Shown here: one piece after another, positions 38,078 through 47,856 of the stretch
Layout: every line of letters begins with the position of its first letter
Numbering within the stretch: position 1 is the first letter of the stretch
Assembly: GCF_031456545.1 (NCBI RefSeq)
Contig: NZ_JAVDUV010000002.1
Location: 124,001 to 188,000, forward strand
Reading direction: 5' to 3'
Length of the DNA stretch: 64,000 bases
Source of the DNA: Agromyces sp. 3263
GTDB lineage: Bacteria > Actinomycetota > Actinomycetes > Actinomycetales > Microbacteriaceae
The notes under the pieces: model-generated
Told to the model about the DNA's origin: nothing
The model's database searches: none
Seen by the model: only the letters and a program-made list of their open reading frames with translations
Position numbers and translations under genes: made by a program

Positions 38078-38739
38078 GCGGCATCCGCGTCGCCCTCGTC
38101 GACGACCAGGCCCTGTTCCGCGCAGGGGTGCGGATGCTCGTCGAATCGCAGCCCGACCTCGCCGTCACCGGGGAGGCCGGCGACGGCGTCGCCGCGGTGG
38201 AGCTCGCCGCCCGCGCCCGGCCCGACGTCATGCTCATGGACGTGCGGATGCCGCTGCTCGACGGCATCGCCGCGACCGAGCGCATCCTCGCCGACGCCGA
38301 CCGCGATGGGCGCACGCCGCCGCGGGTGCTGGTGCTCACCACCTTCGACCTCGACGAGAACGCGGCGCGCGCGATCCGGGCGGGCGCGAGCGGCTTCGTT
38401 CTCAAGGACGCCGACCCCGAGTTCCTGCTCGCGGCGATCCGCACCGTGCACCAGGGCAACCAGGTGATCGCCGCGGCGGCGACGCGCGAGCTGTTCGCCC
38501 ACGTGGGCCGGGGCAACGGCCGCCGTCCGGCCCCGGCCGCGTGGTCGGAGCTCACCCCGCGCGAGCGCGAGATCTTCGCCCTCGCGGCGCGCGGCCTCTC
38601 GAACTCCGAGATCGCGGCATCCGAGTACCTGTCGGAGGCCACCGTGAAGACGCATGTCAGCCGCATCCTCGCCAAGCTCGGGCTCCGCGATCGCGTGCAG
38701 TTGGTGGTCTTCGGCTACGAGCACGACCTCGGCGAGTGA
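38074..38739 (+). CDS. NarL/LuxR-type response regulator (exporter-linked)
   Basis: A 221-residue regulator: a receiver with VDDQ acidic pair, phospho-acceptor in RPDVMLMDVRMP (about 54) and VLKDADPE lysine region; and a LuxR helix-turn-helix at about 158-215 (LTPREREIFALAARGLSNSEIAASEYLSEATVKTHVSRILAKLGL). It is 81 bases upstream of the ABC exporter genes, and an 18-base palindrome begins seven bases after its stop. Confidence 0.93.
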   Translation: MSGIRVALVDDQALFRAGVRMLVESQPDLAVTGEAGDGVAAVELAARARPDVMLMDVRMPLLDGIAATERILADADRDGRTPPRVLVLTTFDLDENAARAIRAGASGFVLKDADPEFLLAAIRTVHQGNQVIAAAATRELFAHVGRGNGRRPAPAAWSELTPREREIFALAARGLSNSEIAASEYLSEATVKTHVSRILAKLGLRDRVQLVVFGYEHDLGE

Positions 38740-38745
38740 GGGCGG

Positions 38746-38763
38746 GTCATCCTGCAGGATGAC
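38746..38763. promoter_or_regulatory. 18-base perfect palindrome, candidate response-regulator operator
   Basis: GTCATCCTGCAGGATGAC reads the same on both strands. It stands in the short gap between the response regulator and the ABC exporter, about 45 bases before the probable -10 hexamer TAGCGT at 38808-38813. LuxR-type regulators bind such dyads. A second dyad (CATCCGG-TGG-CCGGATG) follows at 38771-38787. Confidence 0.55.
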
Positions 38764-38807
38764 GCCGGACCATCCGGTGGCCGGATGCCACGTCCTGGCC
38801 CCGTCCG

Positions 38808-38813
38808 TAGCGT
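38808..38813 (+). promoter_or_regulatory. Candidate -10 box of the ABC exporter
   Basis: TAGCGT, seven bases before ATG 38821. A GGAGG overlaps the gap, so the message could be leaderless or carry a very short leader. Confidence 0.35.
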
Positions 38814-38820
38814 CGGAGGC

Positions 38821-39582
38821 ATGCAGATCCAACCTTCCGACCTCGGTCTCATCGCCCGCGTCACGGGCCTCGGCAAGCGCTACGGACACGGCGCCGGCAC
38901 GGTCACCGCACTCGACGACGTCTCGCTCGGGCTCCGCCGCGGCGACTTCACCGCCATCATGGGCCCGTCGGGCTCCGGCAAGTCCACGTTGATGCACATC
39001 ATGGCGGGCCTCGACTCGCCCACGTCGGGACGGGCGTGGCTCGGCGACACGGAGATCACCGAGCTCTCGGACTCGGCGCTCACCGTGCTGCGCCGGCGCC
39101 GGATCGGCTTCGTGTTCCAGTCGTTCAACCTGGTGCCGACGCTCGACGTGCGCGGCAACGTCATGCTCCCGTTCGAGCTCGACGGCCGTCGGCCGAGCCG
39201 CGACGAGCAGGCATGGATCGACGAGCTGATCGACACCCTCGGCCTCGGCCCTCGCCTCACGCACCGCCCGCACGAGCTCTCGGGCGGCCAGCAGCAGCGG
39301 GTGGCCATCGCCCGCGCCCTGGCGACGCGGCCCGACCTCGTGTTCGCCGACGAGCCGACGGGCAACCTCGACTCGCGGACCGGCCGTGAGGTGCTGGGCC
39401 TCCTCGCCACGGCGAGCGCCCGCTCGGGGCAGTCGATCGCGATGGTCACGCACGATCCGGTCGCGGCCAGCCACGCCGATCGCATCCTCTTCCTGGCCGA
39501 CGGACGCATCGTCCGCGATGCCGCCCGTTCGTCGGCCGAGGAGATCTCCGCGTTCATGCTCTCGATGGAGATCGCGGCGTGA
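38821..39582 (+). CDS. MacB/LolD-type ABC exporter, ATP-binding subunit
   Basis: A 253-residue ATPase. Walker A is GPSGSGKST (about 45-53), the Q-loop reads GFVFQSFNLVPTLD, the signature LSGGQQQRVAIARALA and Walker B LVFADEPTGNLDSR, a wording typical of the MacB/LolD/FtsE group of mechanotransmitting transporters. The start ATG 38821 comes directly after the dyads and -10 box. It overlaps the permease gene by one to four bases. Confidence 0.93.
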   Translation: MQIQPSDLGLIARVTGLGKRYGHGAGTVTALDDVSLGLRRGDFTAIMGPSGSGKSTLMHIMAGLDSPTSGRAWLGDTEITELSDSALTVLRRRRIGFVFQSFNLVPTLDVRGNVMLPFELDGRRPSRDEQAWIDELIDTLGLGPRLTHRPHELSGGQQQRVAIARALATRPDLVFADEPTGNLDSRTGREVLGLLATASARSGQSIAMVTHDPVAASHADRILFLADGRIVRDAARSSAEEISAFMLSMEIAA

Positions 39583-40979
39583 TGCGCACGAGACTCAGGG
39601 ACCAATGGCCGACCCTCGTGGTGGCCACGCTCGCCGGCACCTTCGGTGTCGTGCTGCTGCACGTGACCGGGCTGCTCGGTGCGGCCATCGCGGCCGACGA
39701 GGTGACCGGCGAGAGCACGACGGTCGCGATCATCCTGGGCATCGTCGCGACCGTCTTCATCGTCATCGCCATCTACGTGAGCGCGATCGTCACCGCCAAC
39801 ACCGTGTCGACGGTGGTGGCGGGCCGCACCCGCCTCATCGCGTTGCTGCGCCTCCTCGGGTCCAGTGCACGGTCGCAGCGCGCGCAGATCGCCCGTGAAG
39901 GACTGCTGATCGGGCTCGCCGGCGCGCTCGCGGGCGTCGTGCTCGGCACGGCCGCGGCGTTCGCCATCCAGGCGGTCGCCGAGGCGAGCGACCTCATGCC
40001 GGCCACCGCGTACGACTACCTGAACCCCGTCGTGGCGCTGCCCGCCGCCGCGGTCGCGGTCACGACGTGGCTCGCGTCGTGGGTGGGCTCGCGCCGCGTG
40101 CTGCGGGTGCGGCCGATCCAGGCCATAGGCGACTCGCACGAGCAGGACCGCGAGGAGCTCGGTCGGCGGCGGGGCCGCAACGTCGTGGCGCTCGTGCTGT
40201 TCGTCGTCGGCATCGCCCTCCTCGTGATCGGCGTCGTGTGGGGTCTCACCGAACCCTACGGCGTGCTGGTCGGCATGGTCGGCGGCATCGTCTCGTTCAC
40301 GGGCATCGTGCTCGGCGCCCAGGTCGTCCTGCCCCCGGTGCTCCGCCTCGTCGGGCGTGCGCTCGGCCGCTCGCCGTCGCCGCGGCTGGCAGCGGAGAAC
40401 GCCGTCCGCCACCCCGAGCGCAGTTCACGCATGACGATCGGCCTCGTCATCGGGGTGACGCTCGTCACCACGTTCGCGGTCACCATGGAGTCGTACCGCG
40501 CCATGCTGCTGGAGGCCCAGCGCGCGCAGCCCGAGATGTACGCGGGCATCGACGACATGCTGAACGTCACCGTGGCGATCTTCACCGTGCTGATCGGGTT
40601 CAGCGCGCTCATCGCGGCCATCGGCATGGTGAACACACTGTCGCTCAGCGTCATGCAGCGCACCCGCGAGCTGGGCCTGCTGCGCGCGCTGGGCTTCGAG
40701 CGCCGCCAGGTGCGCACGATGATCGTCGCGGAGAGCGCGGCCCTGACCCTCGCCGCGACGCTGCTCGGACTGGTGCTCGGGTTCGGCTACGGCTGGGCCG
40801 GCGCGCAGGCGCTGCTCGGCGGCGCGCAGGGAGAGCCGACCTTCGTGCTGCCCGGCATCCCGTGGGGCATGTTCGGCGGACTGCTCCTGGCTGCGGGGGT
40901 GCTCACGCTCGTCGCCTCGGTGGCCCCCACACGGCGTGCCATGCGCGTCGCGCCGGTGGTGGCGCTCGCGGTCGACTGA
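39582..40979 (+). CDS. FtsX-like ABC exporter permease
   Basis: A 465-residue membrane protein with two FtsX domains: helices near 15-40, 45-75, 105-140 and 145-175 in the first half; 210-260 in the middle; then three helices after 325 with NTLSLSVMQRTRELGLLRALGFERRQVRTMIVAESA, the FtsX coupling signature. The extracytoplasmic loop is small, so it lacks a MacB-size periplasmic domain. Relatives export antimicrobial peptides or lipids, often under an adjacent two-component system as here. ATG 39582 is used; GTG 39579 is equally possible. It ends 20 bases before a strong terminator. Confidence 0.9.
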   Translation: MRTRLRDQWPTLVVATLAGTFGVVLLHVTGLLGAAIAADEVTGESTTVAIILGIVATVFIVIAIYVSAIVTANTVSTVVAGRTRLIALLRLLGSSARSQRAQIAREGLLIGLAGALAGVVLGTAAAFAIQAVAEASDLMPATAYDYLNPVVALPAAAVAVTTWLASWVGSRRVLRVRPIQAIGDSHEQDREELGRRRGRNVVALVLFVVGIALLVIGVVWGLTEPYGVLVGMVGGIVSFTGIVLGAQVVLPPVLRLVGRALGRSPSPRLAAENAVRHPERSSRMTIGLVIGVTLVTTFAVTMESYRAMLLEAQRAQPEMYAGIDDMLNVTVAIFTVLIGFSALIAAIGMVNTLSLSVMQRTRELGLLRALGFERRQVRTMIVAESAALTLAATLLGLVLGFGYGWAGAQALLGGAQGEPTFVLPGIPWGMFGGLLLAAGVLTLVASVAPTRRAMRVAPVVALAVD

Positions 40980-40998
40980 CGGTCGCGCGAGGCGCTTC

Positions 40999-41036
40999 GA
41001 CGAGCGGATGTCGCGAGCACGCGGCATCCGCTCGTC
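40999..41036 (+). terminator. Terminator after the ABC exporter, containing the dispersed octamer
   Basis: A 17-pair stem (GACGAGCGGATGTCGCG with its partner, one T-G pair) around a four-base loop. The right arm contains GGCATCCG and the left arm a one-base variant of its complement. Confidence 0.8.
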
Positions 41037-41069
41037 CGTCATGTTTGCGCTCGGCCCACCCCTCGGTGT

Positions 41070-41075
41070 TAGCCT
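41070..41075 (+). promoter_or_regulatory. Candidate -10 box of the leuA leader
   Basis: TAGCCT, six bases before the GTG of the leader peptide, placing the transcription start on the first base of that codon; a weak TTGCGC lies at 41045-41050 with a long 19-base spacer. Confidence 0.45.
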
Positions 41076-41081
41076 TGGCTC

Positions 41082-41110
41082 GTGCTTCACGGCCTGCTTC
41101 TCCTTAGCTG

Positions 41111-41126
<16 letters not shown>
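41082..41126 (+). CDS. leuL: leuA leader peptide (leucine-rich, 14 codons)
   Basis: A 14-codon frame, GTG to TAA, encoding VLHGLLLLSCRSES. Five of the fourteen residues are leucine, four of them consecutive, and three of the five codons are CTT, which is rare in this genome's genes where CTC and CTG dominate. That makes the peptide a good gauge of charged tRNA-Leu. No Shine-Dalgarno sequence precedes it, and a -10 hexamer sits six bases upstream, so it is probably translated from the very 5' end of the mRNA. Leucine-rich leaders before leuA have been predicted for other actinobacteria; the hairpins in and after this frame suggest control of leuA translation. Confidence 0.8.
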
Positions 41127-42970
<1,844 letters not shown>

Positions 42971-42977
42971 CGGGCCA

Positions 42978-43013
42978 CGGATGCCGCGCGCCCACGTCGG
43001 CGCGCGGCATCCG
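42978..43013. terminator. leuA terminator built from an inverted pair of the dispersed octamer
   Basis: A perfect 15-pair stem around a six-base loop. The left arm starts CGGATGCC (42978-42985) and the right arm ends GGCATCCG (43006-43013), so the hairpin is capped by two copies of the window-wide word in opposite orientation. It lies between convergent leuA and the TRIC-like gene. Confidence 0.85.
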
Positions 43014-43057
43014 CCATCTCACGCCGCCGTCGCTGCGGCATCGGTTCGCTCGTGACG

Positions 43058-43717
43058 CTATGCGCGCCGCCACACCCGCCAGCTCCCGAGCGCCCGCTGC
43101 TCGGGGAGGCTCCACCCGTAGCGCACGGAACCGAGGCGGGTGAGCGTCGTGACGATGACGCAGGCGGTCGCCGCCACCACGATGTTCACGTCGAGGGCGA
43201 CGAGCACGACGAGCAGGGTCGTGCCGGCGGTGGCCGCGATGGCGTAGAGCGAGCCGACGTGCATCAGCGCGATCGGCAGGTTGAGCGCCACGTCACGCAG
43301 GATCGAGCCGCCGACCGCCGAGATCACGCCCACGAAGATCGCCGGCACGACCGGCACGCCGTAGGCGAGCGCCTTCGACGTCCCGATCGCGCCGAACAGG
43401 CCGATCGTCACCGCGTCGAGCGCGATGATGAGCCCGTTCAGGCGGGTGAAGACGCGGAGGAGCAGCATGCCGAGCAGGGCGGCCGCCGTCGCGACCGGAA
43501 TGTACCAGTTGTCGGAGATCGCGGCCGGCAGCTGGTTGAGCAGGATGTCGCGGAGGAGGCCGCCCCCGAGTCCGACGATCACCCCGATGAGCGCGACGCC
43601 GAGCAGGTCGATGCGCCGCTCCGTGAGCCGGGCCGCGAACATGGCGCCCTGGATGGCGCCGATCGCGACCGCCGTGAGGTCGAGCCACAGGGGGATGACG
43701 AAGAGTGCAGAGGCCAC
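43058..43717 (-). CDS. TRIC-type (UPF0126) cation channel homologue
   Basis: A protein of about 219 residues with seven hydrophobic helices. Two internally related halves carry GVIVGLGGGLLRDILL and GVISAVGGSILRDVAL; the GGGxxRD motif in each half is the ion-path signature of prokaryotic TRIC channels, which form potassium-permeable trimers. The start is uncertain: GTG 43717 places the first helix near residue 10 as in relatives, whereas GTG 43777 would add 20 non-conserved residues. Divergent from recO. Confidence 0.85.
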   Translation of the reverse strand: MASALFVIPLWLDLTAVAIGAIQGAMFAARLTERRIDLLGVALIGVIVGLGGGLLRDILLNQLPAAISDNWYIPVATAAALLGMLLLRVFTRLNGLIIALDAVTIGLFGAIGTSKALAYGVPVVPAIFVGVISAVGGSILRDVALNLPIALMHVGSLYAIAATAGTTLLVVLVALDVNIVVAATACVIVTTLTRLGSVRYGWSLPEQRALGSWRVWRRA

Positions 43718-43804
43718 GCCACCAGTGAACCACCCGACCGCTGCCACGGGTGGCACATGACGGCTCGCGCCGCTCACGTCGGCCGCCGCGTCCGACGGGC
43801 GCGC

Positions 43805-43810
43805 GATAAT
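43805..43810 (+). promoter_or_regulatory. Candidate -10 box of recO
   Basis: GATAAT, close to the TATAAT consensus, five bases before GTG 43816. Confidence 0.4.
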
Positions 43811-43815
43811 GAAGG

Positions 43816-44553
43816 GTGCCCGTCTACCGAGATGAAGCCGTCGTGCTTCGCACCCACAAGCTGGGCGAGGCCGACCGCATCCTCACGCTTCTCACGAGGC
43901 GGCACGGCAAGGTGCGCGCGGTCGCCAAGGGCGTGCGGCGCACGGGCTCGAAATTCGGGGCGCGGCTCGAGCCGTTCATGGTCGCCGACCTGCAGCTCTA
44001 CGAGGGCCGCACGCTCGACGTCGTGACGCAGGCCGAGTCGATCGGCTCGTACGGCGCCGAGATCACGCAGGACTACGCCGCCTACACGGCCGCGAACGCC
44101 ATGGTCGAGGCGGCCGACAAGCTCACGGAGGACGAGGGGTCGCTGCAGCAGTACCTGCTGCTCGTCGGCGGCCTGCGATCGCTGGCGCGTGGCGAGCACG
44201 GCGCGAGCCTGACGCTCGACTCCTACCTGCTGCGCGCGCTCGCCCTCGCGGGCTGGGCCCCGAGCTTCCAGGACTGCGCCCGGTGCGGGAACGCCGGCGA
44301 GCACACGGCCGTCGTGGTGCAGCTCGGCGGCGTGGTCTGCGACGACTGCGCCCCGCCCGGCACGCCGCGCATCGCCCGCTCCACGGTGGCGCTGCTCGGT
44401 GCGCTGCTCGCCGGCGACTGGGCGTTCGCCGAGGCGGCGGGATCCGGCGACCGCAACCAGGCCAGCGGCATCGTCGCCGCCTACACCCAGTGGCACCTCG
44501 AGCGCGGGCTGCGCTCGCTGCCGCACGTCTCGAGAGAAACGACGACCACGTGA
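43816..44553 (+). CDS. recO: DNA repair protein RecO
   Basis: A 245-residue recombination mediator that helps load RecA on SSB-coated DNA in the RecFOR pathway. The N-terminal OB fold is [37 protein letters not shown], a textbook RecO start. A zinc-binding set follows: CARC (about 154-157) and CDDC (about 175-178). GTG 43816 gives this start directly. It overlaps uppS by four bases; recO-uppS is a common actinobacterial pair. Confidence 0.94.
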   Translation: MPVYRDEAVVLRTHKLGEADRILTLLTRRHGKVRAVAKGVRRTGSKFGARLEPFMVADLQLYEGRTLDVVTQAESIGSYGAEITQDYAAYTAANAMVEAADKLTEDEGSLQQYLLLVGGLRSLARGEHGASLTLDSYLLRALALAGWAPSFQDCARCGNAGEHTAVVVQLGGVVCDDCAPPGTPRIARSTVALLGALLAGDWAFAEAAGSGDRNQASGIVAAYTQWHLERGLRSLPHVSRETTTT

Positions 44554-45359
44554 CCCCCAAGCCCTACACGCATCGCGACGCCGTGCCCTACCGGCCCATC
44601 GACTGGACGGGCGTCTACCCGCCCGAGCTGCCGAAGGGCGCCGTGCCCGGCCACGTCGCGATCGTCATGGACGGCAACGGCCGCTGGGCGAACCGCCGAG
44701 GGCTCACCCGCATCGAGGGCCACAAGGCCGGCGAGGTGGCGCTCCTCGACGTCGTCGCCGGCGCGATCCAGGCGGGCGTGAAGCACTTGTCGGTCTATGC
44801 GTTCTCCACCGAGAACTGGAAGCGGTCGCCCGACGAGGTGCGCTTCCTCATGGGCTACAACCGCGATGTGCTGCACCGTCGGCGCGACCAGCTCAACGAG
44901 TGGGGCGTGCGCGTCCGCTGGGCCGGGCGCAGGCCGCGGCTCTGGGCGTCCGTCATCAACGAGCTGCAGTTCGCCGAGCGACTCACCGCGGGCAACGACA
45001 CCCTCACCCTCACCATGTGCGTGAACTACGGCGGCCGCAACGAGATCACCGACGCGGTGCGATCGATCGCCGACGACGTGGCATCCGGGCGCCTGAAGCC
45101 GTCGGCGGTGTCCGAGAAGCTCATCGCGAAGCGCCTCTACGTGCCCGACCTGCCCGACGTCGACCTCTTCGTGCGCAGCTCGGGGGAGCAGCGCACGTCG
45201 AACTTCCTGCTGTGGCAGTCGGCCTACGCCGAGATGGTGTTCCTCGACACGCTCTGGCCCGACTTCTCCCGGGTCGACCTCTGGGAGGCGATCGAGCTCT
45301 ACGCCGGACGGAACCGTCGCTTCGGCGGCGCGATCGACACGCCCACCGCCTCGGCGTAG
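44550..45359 (+). CDS. uppS: Isoprenyl transferase (undecaprenyl/decaprenyl diphosphate synthase)
   Basis: A 269-residue cis-prenyltransferase making the long-chain polyprenyl diphosphate carrier for cell-wall synthesis. The diphosphate-binding motif is [13 protein letters not shown] (about 40-52); [12 protein letters not shown] and [23 protein letters not shown] are the remaining family blocks. Start GTG 44550. Its last 61 bases are antisense to the end of the convergent P-loop kinase gene. Confidence 0.95.
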   Translation: MTPKPYTHRDAVPYRPIDWTGVYPPELPKGAVPGHVAIVMDGNGRWANRRGLTRIEGHKAGEVALLDVVAGAIQAGVKHLSVYAFSTENWKRSPDEVRFLMGYNRDVLHRRRDQLNEWGVRVRWAGRRPRLWASVINELQFAERLTAGNDTLTLTMCVNYGGRNEITDAVRSIADDVASGRLKPSAVSEKLIAKRLYVPDLPDVDLFVRSSGEQRTSNFLLWQSAYAEMVFLDTLWPDFSRVDLWEAIELYAGRNRRFGGAIDTPTASA

Positions 45360-45904
45360 TCGCACAGCCACCGCTCCGTCGCGTGCGGGCTCCGAAGTCG
45401 GACGATCTCCAGCGCCGGGTTCGCGGCCGCCGCGACGTGCACCATCGCCGGCAGGCGGGCGTGGGTGCGCCATGCCCACCGGATGATGTGGTCGGGGTCG
45501 GTCACGATCGTGCGCAGCGGCGGCTCGATATTGCCGTTCCAGAGTTCGATGCGCCGGATGCGCCGTGCGAGCGTCCGACGGACGACGCGTCGCATCACGA
45601 GCGGCCGTGGGTAGTCGAGCCAGACGAGTACGTCGGCGGCGGCGGCGAGGCGCCCGCGGACCGACGTGTACTGCCATTCGGTGACCCAACACGGTCGCGC
45701 GATGAGGGCGTCGACGTCGCGCTCGAACTCGGGCCGCGGCGTCCAGTCGGCGCCGTGGAACAGGGCGTCGATCTCGACGTGGGGCAGGCCGCCGACCTCC
45801 GCGATCCGCGCCGCGAGGGTCGACTTGCCCGACCCGCTCGTGCCCGCGACCAGGATGCGTCGGGGCGGCGGTGTCACCCTGGGCGCCGGCTCGGGGGTGG
45901 GCAT
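45299..45904 (-). CDS. P-loop kinase-like protein (adenylate-kinase/topology-modulation family)
   Basis: A 201-residue nucleotide-binding protein. Walker A is GTSGSGKST (about 21-29), then [23 protein letters not shown] and [31 protein letters not shown], which resemble the small FlaR/topology-modulation group of adenylate-kinase-like proteins. The substrate is unknown. ATG 45904 lies six bases after a TACGCT hexamer. The final 20 codons, ending [10 protein letters not shown], are read on the strand opposite the uppS C-terminus; nothing in the frame suggests a shorter product. Confidence 0.82.
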   Translation of the reverse strand: MPTPEPAPRVTPPPRRILVAGTSGSGKSTLAARIAEVGGLPHVEIDALFHGADWTPRPEFERDVDALIARPCWVTEWQYTSVRGRLAAAADVLVWLDYPRPLVMRRVVRRTLARRIRRIELWNGNIEPPLRTIVTDPDHIIRWAWRTHARLPAMVHVAAAANPALEIVRLRSPHATERWLCDYAEAVGVSIAPPKRRFRPA

Positions 45905-45910
45905 CGTCCG

Positions 45911-45916
45911 AGCGTA
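45911..45916 (-). promoter_or_regulatory. Candidate -10 box of the P-loop kinase gene
   Basis: TACGCT on the minus strand with CGGACG and then the ATG at 45904; nearly identical to the DedA promoter (TACGCT-CGGAGC-GTG at 4888-4874). Confidence 0.45.
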
Positions 45917-45936
45917 GCGGCCCACGCGGCATCCGG

Positions 45937-46848
45937 TCAGCGCGTGGATCGGGTCGCCCGCACCTGGTCGTGCAGCAACCGGGCCGCGTGGCCGAGGGCC
46001 TGCTCGGCGCCCGGTTGCCGCCGCGCCGGAACCGACGACTCGCTCAGCACGGCGATGGCGAACGCGCTGCCGTCGGCGTGCTCGAGCACCCCCGCCTCGT
46101 GCCTGAGGTGGAGGAACGTGCCGGTCTTCGAGAACCACTCGGCGTCGTCGGACTCGAGGTCGGGTGCGAGGCGGTGGCGCATGAGGTTCATGCCGAGCAG
46201 GCGTCGCATCGGCTCACGCTCGTTCGCGAGCTCGGGATCGGTCCAGAGGCCCTCGAGCAGGTCGACGAGTGCTCGCGAGGTGCCGGCATTGGCGTGCGTG
46301 ACGTCGAGCTGGGGGATCAGGTGCCCGCCGCCGCGCGTCGACGCCTGGATCGCGAGGGCGAGCGCCTGCGGCAGTTCGTCGGGCGTGAGGCGGCTCGCGA
46401 GCGTCTCGTGGAGCTCGCGGATGGAGTGCCGCACGGTGAGCTCGGTGATGCCGAGGCCGCGCAGCAGGCCGGTGACCCGAGCGGGCGGGCACCGCTCGAA
46501 GAGGGCGTCGGCGGCGGTGTCGTCGCTCACGCACATCGCGAGGTACAGCAGGTCCGCGATGGAGACGCGTGCCGGATGCTCGAACCTGCAGAGGCCCGTC
46601 AGCCCCGGCGTGCGCGCGAGGGGATCGACGTCCACCTGCGCTGCGAGGGCGATCGAGCCGTTCGCGGCCTCGCGCAGCACGGCGATCGCGAGCGGCAGCT
46701 TCACCACCGAGGCGAGCGGGTATGCGGCATCCGGATCGATCGCGAGCTCGCGACCGGTGTCGAGGTCGCGCACGGTGATCGATGCGACGAGCCCGGCCTC
46801 CGCGAGCGCCCGCGTCGCCTCGCGGAGTACGAGGCGATCAGTGCGCAT
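45937..46848 (-). CDS. Class A beta-lactamase-related serine hydrolase, cytoplasmic-type
   Basis: A 303-residue protein of the beta-lactamase/penicillin-binding fold. The catalytic serine motif is SVVK (47-50), and SKTGTF near 245 is the KTG box. The second box reads VSDDTAADAL, with Asp where true class A enzymes have Asn, and there is no clear ExxLN omega loop, so efficient beta-lactam hydrolysis is doubtful. It has no signal peptide: the start ATG 46848 overlaps the LysR gene by eleven bases and leads directly into TRALAEAGLVASITV. It may be an esterase or peptidase acting inside the cell, or need another export path. Confidence 0.78.
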   Translation of the reverse strand: MRTDRLVLREATRALAEAGLVASITVRDLDTGRELAIDPDAAYPLASVVKLPLAIAVLREAANGSIALAAQVDVDPLARTPGLTGLCRFEHPARVSIADLLYLAMCVSDDTAADALFERCPPARVTGLLRGLGITELTVRHSIRELHETLASRLTPDELPQALALAIQASTRGGGHLIPQLDVTHANAGTSRALVDLLEGLWTDPELANEREPMRRLLGMNLMRHRLAPDLESDDAEWFSKTGTFLHLRHEAGVLEHADGSAFAIAVLSESSVPARRQPGAEQALGHAARLLHDQVRATRSTR

Positions 46849-47782
46849 GAGGTTGCTCGGTGGGGGTGGCGGTGCCGGCAGTGGTCGTCGTGCCGAGCAA
46901 CTCGGGCAGCAGCGGCCGGGTCGCCTCGAGGAACCGCTCGGCGAGGCCGGCGTCGCGGTGCACCAGGGCGTAGCCGCGCAGCAGGTGCAGGTCGCCGAGC
47001 GGATGCCACGCGAGGTCGGCCTCGTTCGCCTCGGCGCGGGTGCAGAGCACGAGGTCGCCGTCGGCGATCGCGCGGGCGATCGCAGCGACGAGTGAGGTGG
47101 CGAGTCGAAGGTGGCCGGGCGCGAGCCCCGCGCCGTTGCGCACGCGTTCGAGGCGATCGCGCACGTTGGGCACGTCGTCCTCGGGCTGGAGCCAGAGCCG
47201 ACGCCGTTCGGGCGTGCCCCGTCGCGGCCGGAGCTCCGCGAGGTAGAACGGTTCCTCGTCGCCGCTGCCGTCGTTGCCACCTGCGTCGCCGGCGAATCCC
47301 ACGCCCAGCGGCGTCGACCAGACGGCGCGGTCGGGTTCGACGTGCTGCAGCGCGAGCTGGGCACGACCTGCGCTCATCCACTCGGCTCGCTCACGCGGCA
47401 CCCCCTCGAGGAGCTCGACGGTCAGCGACCCGTCGGCGGCAGCGGCGCAGAGGCGGGCGGCCCGGGCGGGGGAGAGGTGCCGTGGCACGGCGAGGGTGAT
47501 CGGGAGCGAGCGTGCCTGCTCGGCATCGTCGCCGAACTCCTGCGCCGCCACGACGAGCCGCGTCGCGCTCGGGAGCACACCGCGCCCGAACGCCGTGAGC
47601 GCAACGCGGCGCGACGAGCGCTCGAACAGGCGACCGCCGAGGTGCGCTTCGAGGGCGGCGATGCGCCGGCTCGCCACCGACTGCGTCACCCCGGCACCGA
47701 CAGCGCCGGCCGTGAAGCTCTCGTGCTCGGCCACCGAGACGAAGGCCTCGCACGCCGACAGGAGGTCGAAGTTGCGAGCCAT
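46838..47782 (-). CDS. LysR-family transcriptional regulator
   Basis: A 314-residue regulator. The winged helix-turn-helix (about 5-62) reads FDLLSACEAFVSVAEHESFTAGAVGAGVTQSVASRRIAALEAHLGGRLFERSSRRVALT, a clear LysR opening. The effector domain is less typical, containing WMSAGRAQLALQHVEPDR and a Gly/Asp insertion (DAGGNDGSGDEE). It is divergent from the class A beta-lactamase at 47857, like AmpR-ampC pairs, and overlaps the downstream serine hydrolase gene. The palindrome at 47784-47800 touches its start codon. ATG 47782 is used; upstream in-frame codons run into the operator. Confidence 0.85.
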   Translation of the reverse strand: MARNFDLLSACEAFVSVAEHESFTAGAVGAGVTQSVASRRIAALEAHLGGRLFERSSRRVALTAFGRGVLPSATRLVVAAQEFGDDAEQARSLPITLAVPRHLSPARAARLCAAAADGSLTVELLEGVPRERAEWMSAGRAQLALQHVEPDRAVWSTPLGVGFAGDAGGNDGSGDEEPFYLAELRPRRGTPERRRLWLQPEDDVPNVRDRLERVRNGAGLAPGHLRLATSLVAAIARAIADGDLVLCTRAEANEADLAWHPLGDLHLLRGYALVHRDAGLAERFLEATRPLLPELLGTTTTAGTATPTEQPHAH

Positions 47783-47783
47783 G

Positions 47784-47800
47784 CATGCGATCATCGCATG
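47784..47800. promoter_or_regulatory. LysR-type operator (T-N11-A palindrome)
   Basis: CATGCGAT-C-ATCGCATG, a perfect dyad with eight-base arms; it fits the LysR box T-N11-A (T at 47786, A at 47798). It lies directly before the LysR start (47782) and 56 bases before the beta-lactamase start, where binding would both autoregulate and activate. Confidence 0.65.
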
Positions 47801-47856
47801 AATAGTGGCGTTCGGTGCTTTGCGGGCATCGCTGGTGCATCGGAAGACTGCAATCC

